64,000 bases of DNA from Helicoverpa zea (GCF_022581195.2 NC_061470.1:10726001-10790000); one strand, 5' to 3'; positions 32,307-45,195 are shown, numbered from the stretch's first letter. Notes: a model not told the origin generated them from the sequence alone. Numbers and translations are program-made.

Positions 32307-34440
32307 ACTTATGAAAACGTTACACTTTGATCTTGAGATGGGAAGCGATCATTGGACAATTGAGGACTACAGAGGGCAGAGAGGGTATTAACATTACATG
32401 TAATGACAGACATTTATTATAGTTCTATATTTAGATTTGTGCAAAATTTTAAAGCAATTTAACTGAAATTTAGATAATTTTGTATGGTAAGTTTGGATGT
32501 AATTTTAAGTGAGCAGGTGTGTATTTTAGAACCTATTTCACGGTTGATAAATTACAATAATTTTCAAGAGATTTCGATGATTTCAAGAGTGCATTTGGCA
32601 GATAAGGTCCCATTTTAGATTTCAAATTCAGATACCAATTGATGTCTACACATCTCTGTGTAAAGACACAACCAAAACATCAGGTGTATAACTGCATTAA
32701 CTCATCAAAAATAACAATCGAATAAAATTGTAACAAGATGAACCACAAGAATAGCACCAGACTAAATATTATGACGGTTCAGCTTTTACAGAACATAACA
32801 ATAACGCAATAGACATGTGTTAATACAAAAATGAATGAAATATCAGCAAAGAGAAATCGGGTATCGTTTAAAAAACCATTAAAAACCCAGTTTCACCATA
32901 AGCTACTCGAAATGAACGCCATCGTTTAGATAAATATAAAAACAAAAAACGTATTGTCACCTATTCAGAAACAATCGAGCGATTTCTGCGATCATCTTGG
33001 TTTATTTACCTTTTAAATTCTGTCAGTTTTAGAAATTTCTACCTTATTGTCTACGTCATAAAGAAAGTTTTATGATTGTGCTACTGCATATTCATTCTTG
33101 TCAGTATCTTTCTCATGTGCTATGCAAATGTCATCTTTATTATTCTAAACAAATGAATCATTTTTTCTTATAACACTACAGTGATTCTTCATACATCACA
33201 AATTTTTATTGCAGGTGTAAAAACTGAAGTCATTCTAAATTGAACCTTAGGTCTTTGTAATAGAATATAAGGAACTGGCAAGGAGGTGAATGATGATGGT
33301 GATTTTGAAGTGGTTGGTGATAATGACGTCACGCTAAGTAAACTCTGTCGTATTAAAATGACATTACTAGACGTACGGAACAGTTATAATAATAATTCAC
33401 GCCTTCGAGCTTCGGATATTCAGATTTATTTTGATTTGAACACCAATGAGGTCGGTGCCATGTAATTTGTTACAAATCATAGGTTTAATGACATTGAATG
33501 CATGCTCGTTATAAAACAACTAGAGATAGAAAATTGATATACGTAGTCTAGTACGTAGTATAGTCTTGTTATGTTGATTATACAAAATATCCATCAGATT
33601 CAAAACCTGATGCAACAATAAGTACTGATCGACTTATACATATTAGTGTATAAGAGTGTTGGTTGGTGTTAGAAATACAGTGTCAGTCAGATAACAAGAA
33701 AGCTCCAACAGAACTAACAACGATTCAATACAACTAAACAAACACTAGCCGACTGAAACAAATTTGAAGCCATCAAATCTTTTGAAGTGGCCATCTTAAA
33801 TATCCATTCGATATAACGCGTCGAAACTCATAATGTTACGAATATAGACTATCAATGATGCGTCAACTATGTGATGCAGAATTGCGTCCGCGATTAATGA
33901 TTCGTGCCAAGACATCTGGTATATTATCATCAATAACTGTCTGTCATATGTAAACGATAAATTTACGAACGATATGCTTCGACATTTTGGTGCTCTTAAA
34001 TTTGTAGATGTAATTGCAATGTTTTTCCATGTTGATGCACCTGTGGGGAGCATCGATCAGATTGAAGTATGCAGTGCGGTGTGTTTTGGATAACCATCGG
34101 TATCTACAGATACGCAGTGAGTAAATAGTGTATATGGACAGGGTGAAATTCAACTACCATATACAAAGGTACGGAATTCGTATCTTAATCATTTAGGGTC
34201 TTTAACCAAGTCTAACATCAGCACTCCTGAAGAAAAAACCATCACACCTGTATTGAAATGTTTATCTCATAAATTTATATAAACAAAATTTTTCGCTTGT
34301 TTAACGTAAATGCTCGCTACAAAAACATTCTCATCTTTTTCTTCAATATTTACCTCTCCAACCAGAATCTAAGCATCATAACTCTCCAATACTGTTCCAA
34401 TTGCACTAAATATATCATCTTTATCTATAAATATACCGTT
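32307..34440. other. Gene-less stretch
   Basis: No gene is recognised. Minus-strand frames at 33796-34053 and 33944-34153 overlap and lack motifs. DNA is AT-rich throughout. Confidence 0.45.
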
Positions 34441-34570
34441 AAAAATCTCTGGGTGCGTCGATGATGCATCGTTGGGCTGTCCTATGATTTGTTGGGAGAC
34501 AGGTGTTCGACGCAAATACATCGCAACCGGTTCGGTTTCGCCATCTCAATTGGCATTTTGACGTGGTGCT
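34441..34570. promoter_or_regulatory. CpG-bearing patch with TGCATCG and GCTGTCCTA
   Basis: GGTGCGTCGATGATGCATCG is followed by GCTGTCCTA, then GTTCGACGC and CATCGCAACCGGTTCGG. TGCATCG plus GCTGTCCTA repeats the arrangement near 15745. Function is unknown. Confidence 0.3.
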
Positions 34571-35379
34571 CAAAGTTTATTAATGCATTCTTAGTTTGCT
34601 TCGTTTGAGGTGTGGCGTTGTAAACTGTGGTTTAAATAATTTGTTGTGTGGGAGTTGGGTGATCATCTAGTGTGTGAATACGGGATTTTTCTTTCATTTA
34701 TTGTTTCTGTACGATTGGTGTAGTCATTATCGGGTTCCTATCATTCATAAATAGAGTCGATTATTGCCATTCTTTCTCGATTTTGTTTAAGAAACGTTAA
34801 TGCAAGAAAACAATCAATAAATAAGGGAAAACGTCCAAGAAACATATCCATGCTAATCACTCGATACACAGTTTGTTTTGAATACAGGATATTCTAAAAA
34901 TGAAAATAAAAAATAAAGTTTGAGCACCATATTGCAATAAGTTCGGTCCGTCGATAAATCTATGAAAATGAACGTGCTCCTAATGTCACAGGAATGCTTT
35001 CATGATCTGACCGAAACAGGGACGAATTGTGAGTCTATATTATTTTAATATCAAAATACATATTAACATGCAGAAATACACTTGATGACATTTTAAAGAA
35101 TCTGCATTTTAAAAATTCAGAAGGAATCGCTCTAAAAACTAAGGAATCGCTCAAAAACAAACAGATAAGTAGAATAAACGTAAAAATTAATATACCATTA
35201 CAAAAGAAAGAGTTAAAAATATAATAGAACCAAACTACAGAACTCACACACCTTCCCAAAAAAATATTCAAATTATTTAATAGTAAAACAACTAGCAAAA
35301 AATTACAAACAAAATGACCTAGAGAAAAAACAACGTAACAATATAATTTTCCCCGAATCCCACCCAACACGGACTGGCA
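34571..35379. other. Gene-less stretch; overlaps a hydrophobic chance frame
   Basis: The minus-strand frame at 35035-35628 is 197 codons and rich in Leu, Phe, Ile and Cys. That composition is what AT-rich antisense DNA gives. No domain, splice or repeat evidence supports it as a gene. Confidence 0.4.
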
Positions 35380-35450
35380 ATCGAAGTGCAAGTCTAAATA
35401 TAATACCAAGACATCAATTTGAGGGGAATTAATCGCAACATGCGACATTG
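35380..35450. promoter_or_regulatory. Module 1 of a diverged, collinear pair
   Basis: TCGAAGTGCA (35381-35390), then CTAAATATA, GACATC.AAT and AATTAATCGCAA (35427-35438) with TGCGAC after it. The same motifs in the same order occur at 36078-36152, about 700 bp away. Their even spacing suggests a duplicated control element or an old repeat. Confidence 0.4.
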
Positions 35451-36077
35451 TACGGAATGCTGGTCGCTTATTGGCAGTTTTACAACCAACGTTATTGATT
35501 GGACGTGCAACTGTTTTCTGAGATTTTGTGAAAATATTTAGTATGTTAGTGGGGGGATTCTGGATTTTGAAATTAAAACTTAATCTTTGTAATTTCTTTG
35601 TGTTTATTGGAATTATCGGGTGTTTCAAAAACGTTGTTAGGGTCGGTGTTACGATTTAAAGAAAGAGATAATCTTTCTGACTTTTCTGAAACTTCCACAA
35701 AAGCAGCCTGATGTCTGAAAGTTGTTAGTGCTACATCCCTTTGCTTACGTAAAGCCAGAGGCCCATAATTTTAAGAACCTAGTAGCAGTCAATGTTCTAA
35801 TTCCACATGAGAGGCCGTCAGACAGATTTTTTTGAAATTCTCACACTTGAGGAAGCACAGAACCACATGACAGATTAGTTAATAGTTACGTTAAGTTTTA
35901 TAACTTATATTTGAGCTACTAAAGTGTCGCTGATTTACCAGCAATAACTTAATTATATCCAGGATTCTGGTCCATTACTATTTAAACATCCATCGACAAA
36001 AATACCAACACCTATAAATTAAATTAACAAGTTCAAATCCGTCACCAAGTTCATAACTAACCCGACCGACTGCTAAG

Positions 36078-36190
36078 ATCGAAGTGCAGCTAAATATAGC
36101 ACGCACCGGCGACATCGCATCAATGTGCGACAAATTAATCGCAAGTGTGCGCTACTTTGTAGGCGCGATCAGATGCGTGATTTGTTGTGT
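36078..36190. promoter_or_regulatory. Module 2 of the collinear pair, CpG-rich
   Basis: TCGAAGTGCA (36079-36088), CTAAATATA, GACATCGCATCAATGTG and AATTAATCGCAA (36133-36144) match module 1 at 35380. CpG density is high (GCACCGGCGACATCGC, GTAGGCGCGATCAG). It may act as a regulatory element; this is inference. Confidence 0.4.
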
Positions 36191-37989
36191 TTTCCGCGTT
36201 TATTCAGGTTGTTAGTGGTCGTTGGATGTTTCGATTTTGTTTGGAATTACAAAAATAACATTTAAGTTGTAGTATCGACTGATAAGTTACTCAAACTCTC
36301 TTTTCTTGGCAAACGTCATAATTTGACTAAGCCTCAAAAATTTGTTTTGCCTGAAAATATTAATTGTTTTTACCTAAGAAGATCACTGTCCCGTTTTGGA
36401 AAACTAGAATTTATGCATTTTAACTGACTTACCAAAAACGAGAATGTAAGTTTGTAAGTTTGATTGCGCATAAATCTGTCATCTTGACTAGAAAGATTAG
36501 GGCTATATCCCCAGTCATGTATAATGGTATACTTGAACACCAACTTCTACCCAACCTGACAAGTTTCTCACAAAATCTCCTCCTATTTATTTACCCCACA
36601 AAAATATTTACCCCCCCTACCCTACCTATATTCACCCCCTAGAAACGTTAAAAAGCAATCTACTTAATGGAATTTCAATTTTCGCTGGAAAGTTAACTAA
36701 AAACCCGACTGGTTGCAATATTGCCATGCTGGGAAGACGCTCACTATTTTGTCTGTACTTGTGTCTGTTTGTCTGTCTGTTAGTCTTTATATTAATGTAA
36801 AAGAAAAGTAGAGTTAGTGAAGAAGTAGGATTTATAGGAAGTGATATTGATTTATTTATTAAGCTATTTTGTATTGTTTCCCATTACTTGTGTCATTTAT
36901 ATGAGTTTTCTGCGAGCCTTTTTGGATAGTTTACGTGTAGTGTCATCTGTGTACATTTTTGTTCTGTTATCAGGTTAGCGTAGTTTAAGATGACAAATCT
37001 AATTCCGAGCTACTCTAAAACGTTTTAAAAGCATACCCAATGTTTACTGTTTGTTAGCAAGAGCTACCGTAGAGCAGAATCAAGTGTTAGATCTCTCATA
37101 ATAGTATATCGAAATTCTGTAGTCTACTTTTTATCAAGGTGCGCGAAATAGTTATTATGTTATTCGATGCAATTGACACCAGGAATTATCTCTTTGCAAT
37201 TAAATGTTTCGGCATCAACTGTATATCTTTAACTACTACGAAATATATTTAGGCTATTTATTCAATAGATTGGAGGCACCCATAAGAAAAAACCAAACCT
37301 ATACCCAACCAAACCCGCACACTGCACATCTACTCCACTACAGCAAAACAAAAACAAAATATCAAGTAAACAAATGAAAAACGAGTTATTTGATTCAATA
37401 AGCAAAGTTGGGAGCGAGACACTAGTATTTAATATCAAGAACGTCGCTCTGAGCGAAAAAGAAAAATCTATAAGGGAGGGTACCCCCTCTAGCCATCTTG
37501 GACACGTTTTCCAACTAGAAAACCTGCATACACTGTGTCTACCTGATGTGCGTTCAGAAGTGTGCGTTAGTACTACGTCCCTACACGCTAAGACACAGTG
37601 ACACACAATGTCAGTTGTTTCACACTAATTAATGCGAGTTTGATAAAAAATCGTGTTGCCTTTTTAATTATGAGCAGGGGACGTTTTTATTATCACGTGT
37701 GAGGTCATCTTTGTGTGTTAAAGTGGTGTAAAATAAAAATAAAGATTTTCTACGTAATTAATTATTTTAATAGCACTCTTGCTTCTGTGTGTTTAACTTT
37801 TCGATTTTTCTTTGTTCATAATTGATTAAATTTTACACATGTTATGTCTTCTATTATCAGTAAAAAACATGCATAATGTATTAATAGAACTCTTACATAG
37901 AAAACCAAACAATATTTAAACATCAAACTAAACACACGAAACTCCTGAAAAATTGCACCTGAAACATTAACAGGCACGTTCCAAGCGCC
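36191..37989. other. Gene-less stretch
   Basis: GTCTGTTTGTCTGTCTGT at about 36764-36781 is a short simple repeat. Frames at 37262-37606 (minus) and 37374-37601 (plus) overlap on opposite strands and have no known domain. I see no gene. Confidence 0.45.
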
Positions 37990-38530
37990 CCGTAGTACAT
38001 ACAAAACCGATACCAATCGGACGCTTCAGCGCCCATCTATGTCCGTGAACACACCCATTTACCAAAGAAAAAATCTCGGAAAATCTACGTGACGTAACAT
38101 AGGACCGATAGCCAATGGCGTATCGAACCTTCAGCGATTAACGTCCAGAGGAAAATGACCTCCCAACCTCCCCTCGCAGTTTGAAAACTGAAGGCGAGAC
38201 GGGTGATGTGAAGTTGCCACAGAGATCAAGAGAAAATGGTGGGTGAGTATCGAGAACGAACCAAGGCTCGTGATTGGTTGATCGGTTCTGCGCGATTGGG
38301 CACAACGGCGCACACTCGAACCGATACCTCGTATTTACCACGTTCGACGTTTGTGCGCTAGTGTGCGTGCATGAAACCGCCTTCGATAGGTATTTGTCGA
38401 TGTGTGTGTGTAGGTATCGATTTGATTTGTGACGCCTGCTCGGCCGATCGGTCAATCGCGACGCGTCGATGTCGATTTAAATTTGGAATGGTATTTGAAT
38501 TTGGAATGCATTCGTTGACCGCTGTGATGT
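37990..38530. promoter_or_regulatory. Dense CpG patch, best promoter candidate
   Basis: CpG steps are far denser here than elsewhere; the 200 bp from 38281 to 38480 alone contain more than twenty. It includes GCCAATGGCG (38111-38120) and several reversed CCAAT boxes (TGATTGGTTG at about 38271, GCGATTGGGC at about 38292, TGATTGGTAC just beyond at about 38540). A GT-rich run and TATCGATT lie near 38400-38420. CpG- and CCAAT-rich stretches of this kind can mark TATA-less insect promoters or 5' noncoding exons. I cannot tell which strand is transcribed. The 105-codon minus frame at 38138-38455 has no known domain and may be a GC-driven chance frame. Confidence 0.5.
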
Positions 38531-40014
38531 AACGCTGTCTGATTGGTACGCTTATGATAGATATGGCTGACGTTATTTGTTGATTTTATTACAGTTTAAA
38601 TCTTGAAAGACAATGAGTCAATAGCATTCAGAAATAAAATCAGTGCTCTATCTATGTAGGTAGTTAAAATAAAAATTGAAAGAAAGCTGTGGCTACGTTT
38701 TTTCAGTACCAATTAATTCAGAGTCCAGAACGCACGCTTCATATGAAATGAACGAAATAACCAACTCTCATATGAAAAGCATTCTTCACAGGCAAAATGG
38801 AGCGAAAAAAAAAACAAATAAAATCGGCATTCGCCGTTAATTAAAAACGCAACAAAATAAGTCCATTTTTTTACAACTACACCATATTATAGCGAATCTT
38901 CACAAATGTCAGTCATTGCAAAAAAACCGGGCCTCGTTTCGACAAATTAAAAAAGCACGTTCCACTCCATTTCTGGATACAAAAAAAAAGTTTGCACAGA
39001 TAAAAAATGGCAGAATATCCTCATCAAGTCTGACTATTAATAGGGAAAAAGTGCGCAATCCGGGGTTTTACTGTTTTACCTACAAATATTTAACGAACTT
39101 CTAGATAAAGCAAATATATATGCTTCCCCGTGTACTTATTTAAAATGGAAAAATATTTTTCCTGCGTCCCGTCGTCGCTTCCGTTGCAGATAGCCGTAAC
39201 TGCATTATGTTTGATGTTTTTCTTTTTTATAATGCGGGTAGCTAAAGATAGATGGCCTTTATTTTTCTAGCTTAGCATACCGATAGTGAAGATGGTCTGA
39301 GTTGTGTGGTTCACTTGTTTTTAGTACTGAGAAATGTGGTATGGGTAATGATCTTTTGTTACTCCTTTTCGACAATACCTAATTTACGTCGTAACTAGAT
39401 AATTGTTATTTTACTCTTGAATTTGCTCATTCTTTTTGTGATAAATTCGATCTTTACACACATTAGAATCTCCACCATTAAGAGACTCAACAAATAACCT
39501 AAAAATAACCATTCTAAACGATAATACACTTACAGAAATTATTATCCCTCTCTCAACCACTTCAATATAAACAAAACATAAACTACACATTATGAACAGT
39601 GCTTAAATATTCGCAGTTTTGATATAAAATTCTCACTCGCATCTGCAGGAGAGTGGGATTACTACAAAATCGAGTATCGCCACAGCTAGATATCCGCCAT
39701 TCGGCCGGCGAGGCGTCGCACGTTTGTAGGAGGTACACTGAGAGACGAAATTATTATATTTTACATAAAAAGTAGACAAAAATACATACATACATCGTGA
39801 TAATTTTTAGGTGCATCTGGTCAGTGCAAACATATTTTGCACTTACGACCATCTTAATTAGAAAGTCAGTGGGAAACTTCAATTTTGAGACTACCAAGTA
39901 ACCTAGTATTTGCAATTATTTTTTATAAACCCAACACAAAATCGTCGAGACTTTATATCAGAGTTATAAATAACTAGTAAACTAATACATATGTAGGAAT
40001 GCTTTAGGATCTCA
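38531..40014. other. Gene-less stretch with a CpG patch at 39635-39725
   Basis: CGCCATTCGGCCGGCGAGGC-like sequence around 39695-39720 is the only GC-rich patch. AGAATTTT and A-tracts dominate elsewhere. No gene is seen. Confidence 0.4.
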
Positions 40015-40200
40015 CGTCATGACTGCCAAAGATGTTCAAATGACGGCCGGGACCCATGAATTAAACGGGCCTTTCGAAACAAGGACGAACTCGTTATTTC
40101 ATGGGCATCCATCCACATACCGATCGCAATCACGCTAAGCATAGCTTAACCTCATGATCGGTAGAATCATGCAGCTGTCACTTAACTACAAGGTTTCCTC
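40015..40200 (-). repeat. SINE family B fragment, head half
   Basis: It carries AAAGATGTTCAAATGACGGC, CCGGGACCCATGAATTAAAC, GCCTTTCGAAACAAGGAC, GAACTCGTTATTTCATGGGC, GCATCCATCCAC and TTAACCTCATGATCGG, ending in the tRNA-like TCACTTAACTACAAGG. Together with 20506-20711 it reconstructs the whole order of the family. It is non-coding. Confidence 0.7.
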
Positions 40201-40914
40201 TCTCATAAGAAAGCGAAGATCAAGTAATAATTATTTTTATATTTCTCCTCTATGTGTACAAAAACCTTATCATATACGGTACATAGTTGGTGGTGCGCTC
40301 GGAATATGCTCGATATAGAGCACGTCGGCTCCACTCGATCCCGGTGAAACATTGCTCTGGGTAGTGATGGCCTTAAGGAGTATCGATATCGACAAAAATA
40401 TGCTATAACGTGCTGTGCTGCTCATGACATGGTAACTGAGCAGGTGTAGTTAAAGGAAATTGGCTTTCGAAGCAAAATATTATAGCTCTTCGTAGATAAA
40501 TACTATAATATGTTTGAAGTACCTATGCCATTTTATAGATACCTAATAAGATAGAAAAAGAAGTTACAAAAAATATAAGATCATGCCAGACAAACATTGC
40601 CAATTTTAAATATTTAGTTAGAAACGGTAAATTCATGCTCTATAATTTGTCAATTATTAAACAAACAAAGAATATCTCATGAAAAACAGAATAAATAAAT
40701 ACCCATCTCGACTATCGATAACACCTACATACCCACTCCCATCACTAACAGTACTTCCGATATAATATTTCATATTTAATAGTGATGCACCACGAAAAAT
40801 CCTCGGCAGATGACTCTCAGCTTATATTTTACATAAATTGGATATTATTGCGCACTATATTGAATTTGTTCAAGTATGCTATTATATTTTCCATGCCATA
40901 TGTAGTGAAATACG
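40201..40914. other. Gene-less stretch with TATCGATATCGA
   Basis: TATCGATA at 40381-40388 follows GTAGTGATGG, similar to 1485-1515 where GTAGTGATGG precedes TATCGAT. This may be a small dispersed repeat. No gene is seen. Confidence 0.4.
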
Positions 40915-41010
40915 GTTATAAGCCATCATCAGTCCCACTACTGGGTACAAGCCTCTTCTGATACAGAGAAGGAATAAGCGGTAGGTAATCATCACGTTTG
41001 TTTAGGAGAA
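40915..41010 (-). repeat. LINE (RTE-like) 3'-end fragment
   Basis: CAGTCCCACTACTGGGTACA and AGCCTCTTCTGATACAGAG resemble the 3' end of the RTE element at 54484 (GTGTCCCACTGCTGGGCAAA, GGCCTCCCC), in the same orientation. I take it as a short minus-strand RTE-type end. Confidence 0.45.
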
Positions 41011-42004
41011 TCGGCTCTTTCAGCCTTTAAATATAGATAGTCAGTTACTTTTGCATTTACAATATTAGTAATGAATTAAGGATTAACTTGGCTATTTCTC
41101 TCCTAAGCTGAACTCAAAATTTTCTCATCCTAAGACACTATAAACTTTCTTTATTCATACTTACTTACTCCTACAAACATTCTTTTCATCAGCCTATACC
41201 ATAAGACTACCACCTACTCAACTCCAACTCCGAAAATATTCAATACCAAAATCTTTTAAAAAGCGTCAACTACTATACAACACTGTACCTCTTATCTTAA
41301 TAACCAAACAAACTTCAAAAACTACATAAACACTACGTAGGTATGGAATTTGTAAAATTTTTCAATATTCCCTCCGGGGTGGTACTAACTGAAACTTATA
41401 CTCACCTTGTTTTAAATAAAATCAAAGTGTACAGTAGCAGCGAGTTCCCGGCCCGTTCTTTATGAACTTCATAAAAATGGTCGTATTTACTGGCAAAGAA
41501 ACCCCTACTATTGGTGGTAAGTTTCTGAGTGTTACTAAGAATTGAGAATAGAGGAAGTTTTATTTTGTGGTGTTTTGGTCATGTTTTTAGTTAATAATGC
41601 CCAATTTTTAACATGGTTTCCTTAATCGCTGTCTTTTTCTTTGAATCGAGAAGTTAAGTTAAACCCATTTCTTGTTTCACCTTGCTATAGGAATCCCAGA
41701 GCTGATGGCCTAAGTGTTTTTGATAGTATTCCAGATTTTTTAAAGAGGATATCACTATGCCAAATAAAAGACTTTGTTTAAATTTTATGACCTTAGGATA
41801 CAACACCAATACGGTAAGCAGTATGATTGAAGGTCCGATATTTCTAAACCTAACCAGAAAAAGCTTGTTTTATTTATGTTCAAAATATTGTGTAAGTGAT
41901 AATGTTGTGACTTTAAACTAGTTTGTCCTTAAAGTTAATATTTTTAATAAATAGCTCGACACGATATTAAATTGTATCAAGAATTTTAGATTTATCCAAA
42001 GAGT
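41011..42004. other. Gene-less stretch
   Basis: CAGCGAGTTCCCGGCCCGTT at about 41437-41456 is a GC-richer patch, possibly part of a repeat. Otherwise I see nothing. Confidence 0.4.
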
Positions 42005-42180
42005 TCCGTTATGTTTTTACTCGGGTGAACTTCACCTACTTCTTACATTAATGAGATCTAAGTATGTTACATAGAATGCACAAATACTGTCGGAGTTAGC
42101 GGATAAAAACTATTTTTCGAGTTTCGTGTCAATCGATTTAGCCGTTCAGAGAGACAGAGTTACAAACATCCACCCATCCA
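42005..42180 (+). repeat. Decayed family D-like repeat
   Basis: ACTCGGGTGAACTTCACC is followed by GTGTCAATCGATTTAGCCG and TTCAGAGAGACAGAGTTACA, the usual layout of the decayed family seen at 21165 and 63088. The match is weaker. Confidence 0.4.
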
Positions 42181-42667
42181 TGACTTTCATAAGTGTGACT
42201 ATTAAAATTTTTGTCATGTCTTGTATCCAACTCACATTTTCAACAGTACTTTCTGCCAATGTTTTCACAGGATATTTCAACTGAAGCTTTTCAGTAGGTA
42301 CTATTGACCTTGGAACCCTTTTTACAATAATACGCGTGACGTATTAGCTGGCTAGATAGAGTAGAGTACTCTATTTTGACCCTGAAGTACAAATGAATTC
42401 GTGGTCACATATAATAAAGAGGTAATTTAATTTATACGGATAAAAGAATAATTCTTGAAATTTAAAATGTATTTTTAGAGGTAATGGTTAAAATGTTTAT
42501 TATGCATTGTTGTAATATGTTTTCGTTACGAATTCCTGAATGTTTTAGAAGGCAAGTCAAATTTGTGGATTCCGGTTAGCATTTCATCATCTTTGTCAGT
42601 GGTTACGGGTGACAGAAACCAGAAATTTTGATAATCCGTCTTATATAACGAATCGTATCGAGATGGC

Positions 42668-42800
42668 AGAGTAACTGGTTTTTGGAGATCAGACAGACAG
42701 TCACTCCATGAGGCACACTGGTACTCAGCTGCATCCGGGTACACTGGAAGCCGAGCCCAATACAGTGAGGAAAAAGCCAGTCAAATGGCATGAGGAAAAC
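42668..42800 (+). repeat. SINE family B fragment, 3' end
   Basis: Left to right: GAGATCAGACAGACAGTCAC, GGCACACTGGTACTCAGC, TGCATCCGGGTACACTGGAAG, CCGAGCCCAATACAGTGAGG and AAAAAGCCAG. This agrees with the 3' half at 1099-1255. Minus-strand frames at 42526-42827 are shadows of it. Confidence 0.7.
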
Positions 42801-45195
42801 AGGCAACATACGCCTAGACACAACCAACCATTTATCCCAAAATACCCATTACTGCACAAAGGCACAACCAACCTCCATCGACCATAGACCCCGTACCTCA
42901 AAATTCAAAAACTTAGAAAGTTCTCAAAGGTAAGCAAGTAACACCCTTTGATACCGCGGGGTGTTCCCAGAACGTTGCATTTTAACCAGTTTAAAATACT
43001 TTATGCATAGACATTATGTGGAGCTTTCCGTAGCTGGAGAAATTTCATCCGATGCTGCAGGAATTGGTGGGCGTGGATAAGGAAATAATGTGGTGGTGTG
43101 CAGTTTTAGGGTCTTCGGGATTTGGTGGGGATGGCTGGTGATTTTGGTGGTAGATTTTTGAGGTATAACGTGCGTTTTTGGTTAAGAAGCCTTAATGTAG
43201 TGTTCTAAAGGGTTGGATAAACGCTTTGATGACGTGATTACCTATGTGAAAAATAACCCCTATGTAGAGGTATGTATTTTTCAGTTAAACTATGTTGGGA
43301 ACACCCCTTATATCCTTATGATCAGCTATCAAAGTGTATTGACTACTACTTGTTAGTTATATTTGTTAGGAACACAAGTAGTAAGAATACATATTAGCTA
43401 TCAATTTTTCACATGGAAACTTACAAAAAAAGAAAGTGCTCTAAAATGTTAAATATCGAAACTCAACCTTATCCAGTATTTCATAGTTTCGTGGATGTAA
43501 AATACCACCCAGCGGCAGCCAATAGCGTCGGCCAATTTGAATATAGAACGCCCGCTCGGAATTTATAACGGACACACGAAACTTAAATGTTCGGCAACTG
43601 TATGATGCAGTTTGCAACCGGTTGCTGTTGTTATAGCAATTGTAGACGTTGAAAGGATTATTTTATGGGATAGGGTTTTAGTGGAATAATTTAGACGTCA
43701 ATGCTGATGTCATGGAAATGATGAAAATACTATTGTTTCCTGGAGTTTCATCGTTGGTATGATTCATCGCAAGTAGTAAGAAATATCTTATCTTGGTAAT
43801 AATGGGGTGCTGACGTTAGCGTTGATATTCCAAAAGCGACGCACATTTTTGTATCTATTTCACGTATATAAGTTCTATACTTGAATAACTTGGTTGACAT
43901 TATATCACAATGAGCCAAATATTTCAAATAAACCTTTGCAGGATCTTATGAAACGTCATATTAGTTCTATGGTCCACTTAATGGTTCTTCCACACACTTT
44001 TTCATCTTAAAACACCTATATACAAACAAAATAAAGCAACTCCTTACTAGGTACTATTATACTAACAATTATTTATTAGCATTCAAAGTACATAAAAATT
44101 GTACCACAATTTCTAACAATCACTAGCAGTCGCAAATGACACAATAAGTCGAAATTTTCGTTCGAATTTTTGAGAGCAATATTCTTATTCGTAGCAAATC
44201 TAGAGAAACATCTGTAGTTCGGGAGCAGCCGAGCAAACGTTACAGCTTCCGTACTAAAGAATATGTTATAGAAAATACGATTTGCTTATATTCTGTATTG
44301 TTTTCTTTGTTTTGGTTTGAATTTTGGGTGAATTTTCACGGTTTTTGTATATAGGCTAGTTATACTAAGTAATGTTTCGTTAATCTTGAAAAAAAAGGGA
44401 ACGTTTTTGTGAGGTTAAAAATGGTATCAAAAATGGATGAAGGCATAGTTGACCATTTAAAAGAGATGAGGACTCTCAATTAATTTAGCTCTACAAAAGT
44501 CTTAAGTGTATTGTCTTTCTTGGTCCGTTTTTTAGAAGATACAAATGGAGCATATGAACGTGTGGCAATGAATGAACATTATAGTAAGAATAATAACTCA
44601 GAATATGCTCATACATCTATTATATCCGTCGTCTATACTACATAATCTTGATACTAGAACTTACTAAAACAATTCGATCCTTTTTCTAGATTTGGACTAG
44701 TGCCCAAAATGTCCCAATAACTGGCTCTAACGATGTCCCTTATCATCGCTCGTAAAGGGGTACAATTCCCATAGTTATGGAGATAATAAAACTCTTTTTG
44801 TGAATTTATCAGTAATATGACTTAGTACTGCTTACCCCTTTTAAGGCTTCAAGCGTGATAAAGATTATGGGATTTAATATAAGGAAGAAAGAAAGCTAAA
44901 ATGTAAGTGAGTAAGAAAATAGATAATTTACAAAAGAATATTATGTTTGTCAAACAATTTTTAGACCATTCTCCATGGAGATTGTTTACTATGACATACA
45001 AGGTTATACTTGAACGATTTTGTCATCTCTGCCTCATCCCATAAAGTTACTCTAAAAATTTTATAGCTATTTCATACTATCGATCCAAAACTTCCTAAAC
45101 GCCCCAATTTACTAACAAAGACCTTAAAATTAATAAGTAACCCAGTGCAGAAACCTTAAAACTAATAATGCAACTGAGGACCAGATTGCACCAAT
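42801..45195. other. Gene-less stretch with a CpG/CCAAT patch at 43500-43640
   Basis: GCCAATAGCG (43518-43527), GGCCAATTTG and GAACGCCCGCTCGG cluster within 60 bp. AACACCC...GGGGTGTT stems lie near 42930-42975. No coding domain is recognised. Confidence 0.4.

Noticed and set aside
35035..35628. 197-codon minus-strand frame rich in Leu, Phe, Ile, Cys
   Set aside because: It is the longest frame after the RT but its composition is what AT-rich DNA gives. No domain, repeat or splice evidence supports it.
38138..38455. 105-codon minus-strand frame in the CpG patch
   Set aside because: No recognisable domain; high GC and few stop codons explain its length. The region is kept as a regulatory candidate only.
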